Source of the DNA: Oligoflexia bacterium
Lineage (GTDB): Bacteria > Bdellovibrionota > Bdellovibrionia > JABDDW01
DNA: 64,000 bases
NCBI GenBank assembly: GCA_016715815.1
Contig: JADJXN010000007.1
Location: 8,943-72,942, forward strand
Direction: 5' to 3'
The notes under the pieces are model-generated. The model did not search any database. It had not been told where the DNA came from and saw only the letters and a program-made list of their open reading frames with translations. Shown in pieces: positions 9,801 through 18,278 of this stretch. Made by a program: the position numbers and the translations under genes. Position 1 is the stretch's first letter. Each line of letters starts with the position of its first letter.

Positions 9801-9896
9801 CATTCTTAAAAAAGAAATGGCTCCAAAAATAATAAGCCCAGACATAAGCATCCAGGCAAAGACAGGGCGTTTTATTGAAATTTCAGATATGGTCAT
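6849..9896 (-). CDS. RND-family efflux transporter, AcrB/CzcA-like permease subunit
   Basis: A 1015-residue inner-membrane proton-driven pump with the duplicated RND plan: helix 1 at the N terminus (ISIKRPVFAWMLM), a periplasmic loop, a helix bundle near 330-530, a second loop and a C-terminal bundle. The helix-4 proton-relay aspartates lie in IGIVVDDAIMVLENI (near residue 395). The start ISIKRPVFA and the RPILMTSFATMAGALP segment are typical of the HAE-1 drug-efflux branch. It is the last gene of a four-gene minus-strand operon with TolC, a small barrel protein and a lipoprotein. No adaptor gene is present in this operon, which is unusual for an RND system. Confidence 0.92.
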   Translation of the reverse strand: MTISEISIKRPVFAWMLMSGLIIFGAISFLRMGISQMPDVDFPVVSVSVSYQGASPEIMETDIVDIIEDAVSSVEGIKKIESTSYLGSASISIEFELGRDINVATQEVQTKIAQAQRHLPKEMDTPTIYKTNPEDMPIMWIAFRSNKYSPYEMMSYVRDHLKDQFSTVKGVGEVMLGGYIEPSMRIWPDKQKLNYYNLTVDDIINTIEAEHAELPAGYLETADSALNVRILGEGKTVEDFENMRINTRGGAPNYTTILLKQVAKVEEDLSDVTRISRSNGERAVGIGIKKQRGTNAVAVADAVKKKLETVRLSLPEGMNLQIRVDGTKFIRENVNELVMTLVLAAILTGLVCWAFLGSWTSTFNILLAIPTSIIGTFIILYFSGFTLNTFTLMALSLSIGIVVDDAIMVLENIIRHQEMGKNKITAATDGAKEITFAALAATIAIVAIFLPVAFMSGVIGKFFFQFGVTMTAAVLLSLVEALTLTPMRASQFSALTEKRSKVGRFIDKIVDSVTEKYKATLIWALDHRWRVVGASLLIFVLSLFSNKFLKKEFVPAQDQSQFMMRIKTPAGSSLGFTDGKVLEIEKFLSSRSEVSGYYAAVGGFGPNGQFNTANIFVTMAPPNKRKMSQEEFMNFARGEFKKIKDAKIFIQDLSMRGFASGHGFPVEFTVQGPEWEKLVDYSEKFVDEMNKTALMVDVGSDYQKGQIEIDILPDRLKTAARGVSVRVIAKTIQAMIGGIQNERYSKGGHRYYITISLPKTERQRVEQIKSLFVRNNRGELVQLSELVEVTEKPSLQYISRENRQRALKVYANVVSGKSQSEAIAAVQKISEKILPPNYKIVMGGSAESFKETFFSLIFALVLGVVISYMVLASQFNSYKDPVTVLVALPFSISGAFLALLITNQSVNMYSMIGLILLMGIVKKNSILLVEFTNHMRHQGMRVREALLEACPVRLRPILMTSFATMAGALPAALSLGPGAETRMPMSIAVIGGVLVSTFLTLIVVPCVYSLFARKH

Positions 9897-10573
9897 AGTG
9901 CTAAGGCGCCACCTAGTTGTACTACATAGTTGTCGTTATTAAGTCTTTTGTATTGTAAATTCATCTCTGCTTCATTGCGCGAGTTTAAAATTCCTATTTT
10001 ATTTAAACTGAATGCCACACCCAAGGCGGCGGCTCCATAACTGTAAGAAATAGAAGTATTATACTCCTCAAGACCGCGCTGAAAATAAATCCAATTTTCA
10101 TAGGTTAAATTTAAGTAGGGCATCACTGCTTGAGTAGATGTGTATTGGCCACGATAGCTAATTCCCACATTTAATGGCAAAATATGTAGCACCGTTGAGG
10201 TTAGTGCTTGCTCATGTTGTGAGTAGGAATAACCCACTGATGCAAGCCAACCCAATCTGCCAAAATTATTAAATAGGTAGTGGTTAAATTGGTAATTAAG
10301 CATGGCAATATTATTATTAAATGCATAATTAATAGTATTCCCGTGGGCTTCAAAACTCATTGGTTTTAGTTTTGCAAAACCTGCCAATAAATTTATTTGA
10401 AAGTTAGCTTCTGTTTTTTTTTGCTGAACACTTAGCTCTTCTTGGAGTTTTAATTCAGAAGTTTCTCTTACAATGTCAGCCTGCTCTCCAATAGGAATTT
10501 CAAAATCTTTATCAGGAGCTGCCATACAAATTGATGAAAAAATAAAGGTAAAAATAAAAGTTTTAGTTTGCAT
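9893..10573 (-). CDS. secreted protein, probable small outer-membrane beta-barrel
   Basis: A 226-residue protein of no family I recognise. It has a signal peptide (about 1-18, ending ICMAA), a short charged Glu/Lys-rich segment, then alternating hydrophobic/aromatic strands such as YGAAALGVAFSL and LGGALAL at the C terminus. This pattern is typical of a small outer-membrane barrel of about eight strands. It lies between tolC-like and RND genes, overlapping the RND start by four bases and the TolC gene by 11. It is therefore probably an accessory protein of that export system. Barrel topology is inferred from the residue pattern only. Confidence 0.55.
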   Translation of the reverse strand: MQTKTFIFTFIFSSICMAAPDKDFEIPIGEQADIVRETSELKLQEELSVQQKKTEANFQINLLAGFAKLKPMSFEAHGNTINYAFNNNIAMLNYQFNHYLFNNFGRLGWLASVGYSYSQHEQALTSTVLHILPLNVGISYRGQYTSTQAVMPYLNLTYENWIYFQRGLEEYNTSISYSYGAAALGVAFSLNKIGILNSRNEAEMNLQYKRLNNDNYVVQLGGALAL

Positions 10574-11867
10574 AAGCCTTCTCCAAATCTATTCCCATAT
10601 ATTGGCGTAACTGCAAAAGAGTTTGCAGGTAACTAAACTGGGAGTTAATAAATAATTTTTCTGCCTCATAGCGAGTGCGCTGTAAATTTACTACATCTTG
10701 GCTTGAAGCCACCCCTTGCTTATATGCCTTATTTGCCAAATCTAAAGCCACACGCGCCTCTTTAACAGAAGTTTGCGCAAGATCTAGTTGAGATTTTGTT
10801 GAATTAAGCGAGTGCAAAGCATTTTCTAAATTGGCACGCAAGGTGTCCTTTGCAATTTGTAGATCTTTTTCTGCTTGATATTTTTTCTCAGCATACTGAC
10901 TTCTTTTTGACAAAGAAGAAAGCCCAGAAAAAAGTGGAACAGTTAAGCTTACACCTACAGAATAATACTGAGAGTTTGAATTAAACATATTAGCTGTATC
11001 CGGAGACTGATACCCCCCCGTTCCAGTTAAATATAAACTTGGTAAATCTGCGGCTAAATCAATTCCTTCAGAATATTCAACTTGCTCTAATTTTAACTGT
11101 GCAGATCTAATATCTGGGTTATCTTTAAGAGCTAATCCAAAAGCTGTTTCAAGACTAATTTTATTTATTGGGCTAATCACTGTTTGAAACTGAGCCTTTA
11201 ATTCTCTGTCATTACTTTCACCTAAAAGTTTATTTAAATTAGAAAGGGCATTTTTTGTATTATTTTGAGCCGTCTCAAAATCTGCTAGAGAGAGTGTGTA
11301 GTTAACTTTAGCTTGAAGCTGGTCCATTTTTCTTGTACGGCCAATGCGCTCATACTGAGTTGTAATATCAACATAGGCTTTTAGCACTTGCTTGTTGGAC
11401 TGTGCTGCATCTAAAAGTTGTTGGGTTTGGGCCAAGCTATAAAAACCAGTTACTAAATTATAAACAGCACTTTGTTTGGTGCTAAAATAACTCTGTGTTG
11501 CTATGTCTTCTGCTGATTTATAATAACTAAGCCCATTTGTTAAAAGCCCACTTGTGTAAAGTGGCTGGCTAAGAGTTAAACCAAGTTTATAAGTATTAGC
11601 ATTTAATGCTGAAGATAAAGAGCTGGAGCTACCCGTTGTAAATGTGGCACTTCTTTGCTCATTGGTAAATGAGCCCACACCATTTATAGTGGGAAAGAGA
11701 GAGCCACGGTTTTTTGATGTTTCCGCCTCTGCCCCTTTAATTTGTGATTTTGCTTTTTTAATTTCAACACTGTAATCAATGCCTTTTTTTAATGCCTCTT
11801 TCATAGTAAGAGGGGCTGGTGCTGCAAAAACAAAGCTGTTAATAAAAATTAAAAAAACTAGTTTCAT
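10563..11867 (-). CDS. TolC-family outer-membrane efflux protein
   Basis: A 434-residue TolC-like protein with a signal peptide (about 1-15, ending VFAAP) and the two internally repeated halves of the OEP family. Each has long Ala/Gln/Leu-rich helices, for example residues about 325-415, which end in EKLFINSQFSYLQTLLQLRQYMG. The length matches the family. It forms the outer-membrane channel for a tripartite exporter, here most likely the RND pump two genes downstream. The start ATG overlaps the stop of the lipoprotein gene upstream by four bases, indicating translational coupling. Confidence 0.9.
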   Translation of the reverse strand: MKLVFLIFINSFVFAAPAPLTMKEALKKGIDYSVEIKKAKSQIKGAEAETSKNRGSLFPTINGVGSFTNEQRSATFTTGSSSSLSSALNANTYKLGLTLSQPLYTSGLLTNGLSYYKSAEDIATQSYFSTKQSAVYNLVTGFYSLAQTQQLLDAAQSNKQVLKAYVDITTQYERIGRTRKMDQLQAKVNYTLSLADFETAQNNTKNALSNLNKLLGESNDRELKAQFQTVISPINKISLETAFGLALKDNPDIRSAQLKLEQVEYSEGIDLAADLPSLYLTGTGGYQSPDTANMFNSNSQYYSVGVSLTVPLFSGLSSLSKRSQYAEKKYQAEKDLQIAKDTLRANLENALHSLNSTKSQLDLAQTSVKEARVALDLANKAYKQGVASSQDVVNLQRTRYEAEKLFINSQFSYLQTLLQLRQYMGIDLEKAYAN

Positions 11868-12394
11868 TTTACTCTATAAACGTCAAGGTATCCGCTAAAG
11901 GGGTTGGCACTGTAAACCTCGCCAAATACATGGTCTCCCTCAACTGTTAAATGTAATGTGATCTGATTTCCCACCCCTTGAGCAGAATGGGTAGTTAATC
12001 TTTTTTTAGCAGGTTCATAGATAGCAGCTTCAAAACTTCCAACGGGTATGTACCTTGGCTCAACCACTTTATTTTTTTTAAAACACTGCCCTCTATTCAT
12101 ACATGCCAAAAGGCTTCCCTTTATAACTGGAATCCCTTCAGTTTTCATCTGCCCTGGGTCTGGTAAAATATACTTTGAAGTAAAAAGTCTTAAAGACACA
12201 TCCGTAATGGTGCCATCAAACCTTGTCACTGTTCCAAAATAAGTTCCCTCAAGAGTTTGAATTTTTTTTAATTCATCAAGGGCATATTGATCAGTCTGGT
12301 CTTCAAATTTTTGCTTGGCAGTTTTTTCTGGCCCACAGGAACCTAATAAGAAGGAAGTCAAAATTAAAAAACTAAAAACACGTCCCATAAACAC
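11864..12394 (-). CDS. predicted lipoprotein, unknown function
   Basis: A 176-residue protein with a lipoprotein signal: hydrophobic stretch then lipobox LLGSC with Cys at residue 20. After that come a charged linker and a small beta-rich domain (GTYFGTVTRFDG, DVSLRLFTSKYIL, ITLHLTVEGDHVFGEVY). I do not recognise a family; the strands resemble a small lipocalin or NlpE-like barrel, which is a guess. It is the first gene of the operon with TolC, the small barrel protein and the RND pump and could assist envelope insertion of the exporter. A start at the second Met (residue 3) is equally possible. Confidence 0.6.
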   Translation of the reverse strand: MFMGRVFSFLILTSFLLGSCGPEKTAKQKFEDQTDQYALDELKKIQTLEGTYFGTVTRFDGTITDVSLRLFTSKYILPDPGQMKTEGIPVIKGSLLACMNRGQCFKKNKVVEPRYIPVGSFEAAIYEPAKKRLTTHSAQGVGNQITLHLTVEGDHVFGEVYSANPFSGYLDVYRVK

Positions 12395-12459
12395 CCCTTT
12401 AAACTAAAACTTAAACTACTAAAAAAGCCTTAGTTAATCAATAAATTGCTGCTTAGGGC

Positions 12460-15030
12460 CTAAGTAAGTTCTTTGGTTTTGTCTAAACGGTCTAATCTCT
12501 CTATAAGCTTTAAATTCTGCTCAGAGAGTTTTTCAATACGCTCATTAAGCTCTTTAAGTTCAGATGGCTTATTTTGCTCAGCCCTAATTTGATGAGCCGC
12601 TCTAAACGCCTGGGCCTTAAAGTGCCCATCTATTACCCTATGGGCCACCCCTTCAAGGGCAGAAACTGCATGGTTTTCTTTTCTTGCCACTAAAGCTTCA
12701 ATGGCCGCTCGCTTTGCCCCCAAGTAGGGGTCATCTAATGTTTCAACTAAAAGCTCTCTCACTTCTGGCTTTTCCCATGCCACATGGCCTAAGCCTAAAA
12801 TGGCATTAGCTCTTGCATATTTAGGTGCCCCATAGCGCGCCCCTTGCACAAATAGATTATGTGCTTTTTCATCATAAAGATTTGCTAGCCCTGCATAGGC
12901 TTGGGCCGTCACATAATCACGCCAAGATTTTATTTGAGTTGCTGATTTTAATTTATCAAATGCTTTTTGATTTTTTGTTTTACCAAGCGCACTACAAGCT
13001 GCCCCTTTTACAAATATGTTTTTATCACTATCAATTCGCTCAATAAGTGCATCAGCAGCCTTTTGGCTTTTAAAGCTTCCCAAGGCTTTACAAATTTTAG
13101 CTCTTACTTTTGCTTTTTTCTCCTCACTTAATGCGCTTAATAATGCGCGCTCTGCAGTTTGCGTTTTAGTTTTTGCAAGCGCTAATGCAGCCTCAGCTCT
13201 TACACCCCAAAACGGATCTTTTTTAAGACTAGATTCCATAATCTCAACAGCATCAAGGCTTGGCTCTTTTGCTAAATTTTTTAGGGCCCAAATTTTTCCA
13301 ACAACATCGTCATCGTTTTCAAGTTGGGCTTTAATCATATCTTGTGGAATAGCCCACTCAAGCTTTTTAAGAAGATGGTTGCCTCTATCAAAAATAAAAT
13401 ACTGGGGTTTTTCTTTAAGAGAAAAATAAAATGTCTGCTCAGCTTGGGTAATATTTAAATTCATTACCTCTTTACTTTTATCTTTATAAACAAATTCCAC
13501 TGCAGTTTTAAGCTCAAAAATGCTCACATTATTTTCAGGCTTTTGCTTTTGCTCCACTTTTATTTGAGCTAAATTTTTCTTTTCATCCCACTGATAACTT
13601 ATTTTTAAATCCGGAAAGCCTGCTTTATAAACCCATTGGTCAAAAAACTTCTGCAGACTTTCACCGCTAACTGCTTCAAAGGCTCTTTGAAAATCAACGG
13701 TTTCAACAACTCCACCCTTATGAGTGTCTAGGTATTTTTTTGTAGCAGCCCAAAAATCTGTATCACCTACATGGGCTTTAAGAGTTTGTAAAACAAGGCC
13801 TGCTTTTTGGTAAGTATGCCTATCCCACACCTCTGCCGGGTCTGCGTAATAATTTGTAACTATGGGGCGCCTGAATTCTGCATCCTCATCAAAATAAACA
13901 TTTAAATCTTCATAACGGTAGTAATCAGCCTCATCTTTTCCCATATCTTGTTCTTTAAAAACATATTCCATAAATGTGGCCCAACCCTCATTTAGCCAAC
14001 CATGGGACCAGTGCTTGCAAGTGACTAAATCCCCGAACCATTGATGGGCTAGTTCATGGGCCACCAAATCATCACTGGTAAAATCTTCTTCTATTTCAAG
14101 TGGGTGCAATGTTGCATCAGTTTGTGTTGTGGCAGAGGTATTTTCCATTCCGCCAAATACAAATTCACTTACGGCAATTTGTGCGTATTTTTCATATGGG
14201 TAATCTACACCTATTTTTTGACTAAAAAATTCTAGCATCTTTGGTGTTTTGCCAAAACTTACTTTAGCCTCTGCCTCACGCCCCTTTTCCACAAGATAGG
14301 TGACAGCCTTACCACGCCAATCATCTTTAATTTCAGAAAATTTACCAACGGTAAGTGTAACTAAATATGCTGGAAGCAAAAACTGAGTCTTCCAATGAAA
14401 ACTCCACACCTTTCCACCGCGCACTTCAGAGTGCAATGCACCGTTAGAGGTGGCTATATAACCAGCAGGAACTTCAATTTTTAAATCAAAAGCAAATTTA
14501 ATTCCCGGCTCGTCAAAACAGGGGAACCAGTATCTTGCGTCATCATCTTGACCTTGGGTCCACACTTGTGTGGGCCTGTCTGGGTAAGCCTCATCTGGTT
14601 TAATAAAATAAATTCCCGCTCTTGGTTTATGAGCTGTATAGACAATTTTAATTTGCCCTTGGTCACCTCTGAGCATTTTATTTGGTAAATGGACAACTAC
14701 ATATTGTGGCTCTATTTCAAATTGAACGGGGTTAAATTGCCCGCGCAAAGTAAATTGCACATCATGAATTTTTAATTCACAGGCATTAATTTTTACTTTT
14801 TGTACTTCCTTTTGCACCACTTTAAAATCAATGGTGGCCACACCAGATAATTCTTCTTTATCAATATTTAAACTTAGCTCTAAAGACTCATGAAAGGGTA
14901 AAACAGGTCTGTCTTCACTGTACTGAGTTTGCGCCCAAGAAAATGTGTAGGCATTACTATCTGAGCTCTGTCTCCTATTTCCTCTATGGGCTCGGCACTG
15001 GCATCCCAAAAAATCTTTTAAGCTTTGCAT
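12460..15030 (-). CDS. M1-family zinc aminopeptidase with C-terminal HEAT-like repeats
   Basis: An 856-residue M1 metallopeptidase. The exopeptidase motif GGMENTSATT precedes the zinc site HELAHQWFGD (residues about 324-333) and NEGWATFMEY, which gives the third ligand and completes the gluzincin signature. The catalytic module ends near residue 560. Residues about 590-830 are an Ala/Leu/Lys-rich series of roughly 30-residue helical repeats (EAALALAKTKT, KAAADALIERI and similar) of HEAT type, followed by a short coiled coil. There is no signal peptide, so it is probably cytoplasmic. The start lies immediately after the hppD stop. It removes N-terminal residues from peptides; the repeats may bind substrate or a partner. 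Confidence 0.9.
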   Translation of the reverse strand: MQSLKDFLGCQCRAHRGNRRQSSDSNAYTFSWAQTQYSEDRPVLPFHESLELSLNIDKEELSGVATIDFKVVQKEVQKVKINACELKIHDVQFTLRGQFNPVQFEIEPQYVVVHLPNKMLRGDQGQIKIVYTAHKPRAGIYFIKPDEAYPDRPTQVWTQGQDDDARYWFPCFDEPGIKFAFDLKIEVPAGYIATSNGALHSEVRGGKVWSFHWKTQFLLPAYLVTLTVGKFSEIKDDWRGKAVTYLVEKGREAEAKVSFGKTPKMLEFFSQKIGVDYPYEKYAQIAVSEFVFGGMENTSATTQTDATLHPLEIEEDFTSDDLVAHELAHQWFGDLVTCKHWSHGWLNEGWATFMEYVFKEQDMGKDEADYYRYEDLNVYFDEDAEFRRPIVTNYYADPAEVWDRHTYQKAGLVLQTLKAHVGDTDFWAATKKYLDTHKGGVVETVDFQRAFEAVSGESLQKFFDQWVYKAGFPDLKISYQWDEKKNLAQIKVEQKQKPENNVSIFELKTAVEFVYKDKSKEVMNLNITQAEQTFYFSLKEKPQYFIFDRGNHLLKKLEWAIPQDMIKAQLENDDDVVGKIWALKNLAKEPSLDAVEIMESSLKKDPFWGVRAEAALALAKTKTQTAERALLSALSEEKKAKVRAKICKALGSFKSQKAADALIERIDSDKNIFVKGAACSALGKTKNQKAFDKLKSATQIKSWRDYVTAQAYAGLANLYDEKAHNLFVQGARYGAPKYARANAILGLGHVAWEKPEVRELLVETLDDPYLGAKRAAIEALVARKENHAVSALEGVAHRVIDGHFKAQAFRAAHQIRAEQNKPSELKELNERIEKLSEQNLKLIERLDRLDKTKELT

Positions 15031-16074
15031 TTATTTTAAAACCCCACGCTTTACTTGATCCCTTTCAATGGCTTCAAAAAGTGCTTTAAAATTACCCTCT
15101 CCAAAACCTTTATTACCTGCACGTTGAATTACTTCAAAAAAGAATGGTCCCACCGTGTTTTCCGAGAATATTTGAAGAAGATACCCTGAGGCATCTCCAT
15201 CAACTAAAATGCGGTGTTTTTTAAGCTCATTAAGATCTTCTTTTATACCTTTAACTCTTTTTGGCACTTCATCGTAATATGTATCTGGAACATCTAAAAA
15301 AGGTTGGCCTGTTTTTTTAAGCGCCGGTAGAGTTTCTAAAATATTAGCCGTTGTTAGTGCTAAATGCTGAACCCCAGGGCCATTATTTGAATCAAGGTAT
15401 TCTTGAATTTGGCTTAGCTTTTCAGTGGGCTCATTCACTGGAATTTTAACTGTTCCCTCATCATTTTCTAAAACTTTACTTACAAGACCTGTGCGCCCTG
15501 TTGTTATATGGAAAAACCTTGTTACTTTAAAATCAAAAACTTTTGCGTAAAAATCAGCCCACTTTTCCATGGAGCCTTTTTCTACATTGCAGGTTAAATG
15601 GTCCACGGCAAACATACCCAAGCCAAATGGCTCAGGGGCTTTTTGCTTAAATTCATTATCAACAAAATCTGTGTTTTTACGTGAAATAAATGTGTGAGTA
15701 ACATTCCCCATAGCACAAATTTGGGCCATTTCAACTTCCCCACCACCTAGTTTATGTTTTACGGCATCTTGATTTTTTTTAGCTCCTCGTTTGACTGCCT
15801 CTGCTAACGCCGCTCCCGCATCTTTAACTTCAAATCTTACGTCACAAATTCCATCCCCATGCTTTTCTACAAATTTAGCTGCATAGCTTGATGGGTTAAT
15901 TGGTTTTGTTAAAAATGCTTTTATTTTACCCTGCACCCAAAGTTGTTTAGCTTCATTTTTAGTTTCTAAATCTGCTATTTTTTCAAAACCCCAATTTTTA
16001 AGCTGTTTTATGCGTGGATTAAAATCTTTTACTGCAAACTCAACAGCATCAACTCCGTATAATTTTATACTCAT
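15031..16074 (-). CDS. hppD: 4-hydroxyphenylpyruvate dioxygenase
   Basis: A 347-residue two-domain VOC-fold dioxygenase that converts 4-hydroxyphenylpyruvate to homogentisate in tyrosine degradation. The iron ligands of the family are visible as His in VDHLTCNV (about 159), His in GVQHLALTT (about 237) and Glu in FFFEVIQR (about 313). The length is normal for bacterial HPPD. A good ribosome site (GGAGGAATA) precedes the ATG. It is the first gene of a two-gene minus-strand unit with the M1 aminopeptidase, a plausible pairing for use of peptide-derived amino acids by a predator. The intergenic space with the divergent AMMECR1 gene is about 87 bases. Confidence 0.93.
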   Translation of the reverse strand: MSIKLYGVDAVEFAVKDFNPRIKQLKNWGFEKIADLETKNEAKQLWVQGKIKAFLTKPINPSSYAAKFVEKHGDGICDVRFEVKDAGAALAEAVKRGAKKNQDAVKHKLGGGEVEMAQICAMGNVTHTFISRKNTDFVDNEFKQKAPEPFGLGMFAVDHLTCNVEKGSMEKWADFYAKVFDFKVTRFFHITTGRTGLVSKVLENDEGTVKIPVNEPTEKLSQIQEYLDSNNGPGVQHLALTTANILETLPALKKTGQPFLDVPDTYYDEVPKRVKGIKEDLNELKKHRILVDGDASGYLLQIFSENTVGPFFFEVIQRAGNKGFGEGNFKALFEAIERDQVKRGVLK

Positions 16075-16161
16075 ATATTATTCCTCCTTAAAACGCGTTT
16101 AGTTTAGACCCAAAACTTCACAGTTGCAATGAGTCATTGGAGCTGATACTTTTGGCGCACT

Positions 16162-16761
16162 ATGCAAGCGTCATTTGAAAATCAAATCCTCCAAATTGCC
16201 GCTCTGGGCACATGGTGCATCGTTACAGGAGAACCTATGCAAAAGCCTCTGGAGCCAATAAATGATCCTCGTTGGGAGGAAAAATCTGGCGTTTTTGTTA
16301 CTTTAAAAAATGGCTTATCGGTGCGCGGCTCAGTGGGTATGCTTGAATCAAGCACCTCTTTGCAAGAAACACTTTTTGATGCTGGCCAATCTGCTGCCAC
16401 ACATGACCATAGATTTACCCCTGTTAGCCAAGATGAGATTGAAAATTTAAGTATAGAAGTTACTTTAATTAATAATTCTCAAAAAATTAAAACCCCCAAT
16501 GAACTGCTCATAGGCTCTCACGGGCTTGTTGTTTCAAAGGGTGATAAGCGCTCAGTCATGCTTCCTCAAGTAGCTATTGAAAAGGGCTGGAGTGCTGTGG
16601 AATTTTTAGAGGCCACCTGTGAAAAAGCCGGCCTAAAACATGATGACTGGAGAGACCCCAATACCCTTGTTGAAGTTTTTGACTGCCAAAGCTTTCAAAG
16701 CACTTCAGTTGTTGAAATTATTAAGGAGTTTATTTCTTCGCCTTCGTTTAAGCTACACTAA
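16162..16761 (+). CDS. AMMECR1-domain protein
   Basis: A 199-residue protein covering the whole AMMECR1 domain. It has the N-terminal helix and the GVFVTLKNGLSVRGSVGML core (residues about 47-65), where the family's usual RGCIG motif has Ser in place of Cys. The SIEVTLI strand and the VMLPQVAIEKGWSAVEFLEATCEKAGL segment near 132-158 match the C-terminal half. Homologues are found in all domains of life; their biochemical role is not settled, and in many bacteria they lie beside MEMO or radical-SAM genes, which is not the case here. It stands alone on the plus strand, divergent from hppD and convergent with a small secreted-protein gene. Confidence 0.85.
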   Translation: MQASFENQILQIAALGTWCIVTGEPMQKPLEPINDPRWEEKSGVFVTLKNGLSVRGSVGMLESSTSLQETLFDAGQSAATHDHRFTPVSQDEIENLSIEVTLINNSQKIKTPNELLIGSHGLVVSKGDKRSVMLPQVAIEKGWSAVEFLEATCEKAGLKHDDWRDPNTLVEVFDCQSFQSTSVVEIIKEFISSPSFKLH

Positions 16762-16763
16762 GG

Positions 16764-17258
16764 TTACTGGCAATTCGCTAAATGCATAAAGTTTTGAGTG
16801 CCAATAATTTCTTTGTACATTGCTCTATCAATTGAAGTGTCTTCGCTGCTTGCAACAACCTCAATGCGATAAGATTTTCTAGGAAGATTATATTTAATTG
16901 TATCAATGGTGTTTTCTACAACGTATACGTTTGAAATTCCAAAATCTTTCATACCTGTTTTAGGATTAATTTTATAGCAATTAAAGTAGCTCCCATCCTC
17001 ATCATTTGTGCGTAAAATCTCACAGCTATCTACTTTAGCTTTAATAAAAGTTTCAACAACATCCCGAGAAGTTCTGTTAAAGGCAGCCACTGTAACGTTA
17101 AAACCACTGGTATCTTTAAAAATTTCAAGACGCAAATAGCTGCCTGTTGGTTCTTTGGGGTGAGTCGCACAGCTCATAATTTCTGTTGTTGTTGTAGGCT
17201 CATCAGAAAAAGCCGGAAAAGAAACCAAAACTAGAGCTGCTAATAAAAGATATTTCAT
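16764..17258 (-). CDS. secreted protein of unknown function
   Basis: A 164-residue protein with a clear signal peptide (about 1-18, cleavage after PAFS). The mature part is beta-rich and contains four cysteines (SCATHP, DSCEIL, FNCYKI, and the C-terminal NCQ), consistent with two disulfides in the periplasm. I recognise no family. A purine-rich ribosome site (AGGGGGGA) stands just before the ATG. The gene is monocistronic and lies just downstream of rnpB in the same orientation. Confidence 0.6.
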   Translation of the reverse strand: MKYLLLAALVLVSFPAFSDEPTTTTEIMSCATHPKEPTGSYLRLEIFKDTSGFNVTVAAFNRTSRDVVETFIKAKVDSCEILRTNDEDGSYFNCYKINPKTGMKDFGISNVYVVENTIDTIKYNLPRKSYRIEVVASSEDTSIDRAMYKEIIGTQNFMHLANCQ

Positions 17259-17301
17259 GAAATCCCCCCTGTAATAAAATTTTATACTTAAACGCTAGCG
17301 C

Positions 17302-17341
17302 AAAAAAAAGCGGGTGGCAAGCTTTAGGCTCTACCACCCGC
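17302..17341 (-). terminator. Rho-independent terminator of rnpB
   Basis: Read on the minus strand, an 8-bp GC-rich stem (GCGGGTGG pairing with CCACCCGC, 17310-17341) is followed immediately by eight T residues (17302-17309). It lies 10 bases beyond the 3' end of the RNase P RNA and would end that transcript. Confidence 0.9.
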
Positions 17342-17350
17342 ACAATTCAA

Positions 17351-17682
17351 CCTAAGTTTTACTATAAGCCGGATTCTGTTATCGGCAATCATTCCTCTGG
17401 GAGGCAAATTACTTTGCCCCTCAAGCGATCTTACCCGGAAGTCTTAAGCGAGCCACTCACTTCCCTATTTGATCTTGCACCGTGCAGAGTTTGGCTGTTT
17501 TCACTCCTTAGCTCCCTAAAAAGCTCCCGTTTCCGCTTTTAAGATCACTGCCTCAGACATTCTCTCTGTTCCACTGTTCCTCATCTTACGATGGGGGGCC
17601 GTTAGCCCCTGCACTGCTCTGTGGAGTCCGGACTTTCCTCAAACGCTAGTTATTGCATCTGCAATTGCCCGTAAAACTTAAA
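17351..17682 (-). ncRNA. rnpB: RNase P RNA (M1 RNA), bacterial type A
   Basis: On the minus strand the conserved GAGGAAAGTCCGGACTCC block (P4/CR-I region) occurs near the 5' end and the ATAACAGAATCCGGCTTATAG-type CR-V block near the 3' end. The two ends pair as helix P1 (AAGTTTTAC with GTAAAACTT). The 3' half of P4 and the AGGCAGTGATC-like CR-II region are also readable. The length of about 330 nt is slightly short of typical type A RNAs. It is the catalytic subunit that matures tRNA 5' ends. A strong terminator follows directly. The ends were placed at the limits of the P1 helix. Confidence 0.96.
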
Positions 17683-17743
17683 TTGTTCTTTGTATATAAC
17701 AAAAAAATTTGAAATAGGGAACAACGAGGTTATTTTAATTTGC

Positions 17744-18250
17744 TTAGAACCGGCAAGTTAGCTCGGTGTGTTTAGAATAGCCAGACAATCTTGCAAATTC
17801 TACTAGAATGTATACGCCTAATATCTTACCCGTTGGGCTTTTAAGAATATCAATGGTCGCTCTTTCTACTGGTGCATATTGGTTATTTTGCCTTTTAAGG
17901 CGCACAATTCTACTTTTTTGCGCATTAGATTCAATTGTTAAAACCCTGTTAGAAGTTTGGTTGGCAGTGTGTAAATCAAATTTAGAAAAAAGAGTGTAGT
18001 TTTGAGCAGATAAGCTTGCAGATACTTCTCTATATGGGGCTGTAACCGGTGTAGCACCCACCTCATTGTAATTAAGCGTAAATTGACAAGCAAGGTTTGG
18101 CTGCTGTTGAACTACTCCCTTTAAATTAAGCTCTCTTTTCCCAGGAGGAATAAATGAGCGTAAGAGATCTATTGCTTGATTCTCTTTATTAGCCTGAGCA
18201 AAAGGTGAAAACGAAAATAAAACTGCTAGTATAAATATTAAAACTTTCAT
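17744..18250 (-). CDS. secreted protein of unknown function
   Basis: A 168-residue protein with a signal peptide (about 1-20, ending PFAQA). The start at 18250 was chosen because GGAGGTCAAATG gives an ideal ribosome site there; the frame is open 12 codons further upstream without one. The mature part is mostly beta strand with two cysteines (LACQF and the C-terminal TCRF), perhaps joined by a disulfide. No family is recognised. It follows the RNase HI gene in the same direction with about 28 bases between them. Confidence 0.6.
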   Translation of the reverse strand: MKVLIFILAVLFSFSPFAQANKENQAIDLLRSFIPPGKRELNLKGVVQQQPNLACQFTLNYNEVGATPVTAPYREVSASLSAQNYTLFSKFDLHTANQTSNRVLTIESNAQKSRIVRLKRQNNQYAPVERATIDILKSPTGKILGVYILVEFARLSGYSKHTELTCRF

Positions 18251-18278
18251 TTGACCTCCAAAATTAACCAACAACAAA

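Noticed and set aside
12825..13429. Plus-strand ORFs inside the M1 aminopeptidase gene
   Set aside because: They are antisense shadows of a well-supported gene with regular codon use and no ribosome sites of their own.
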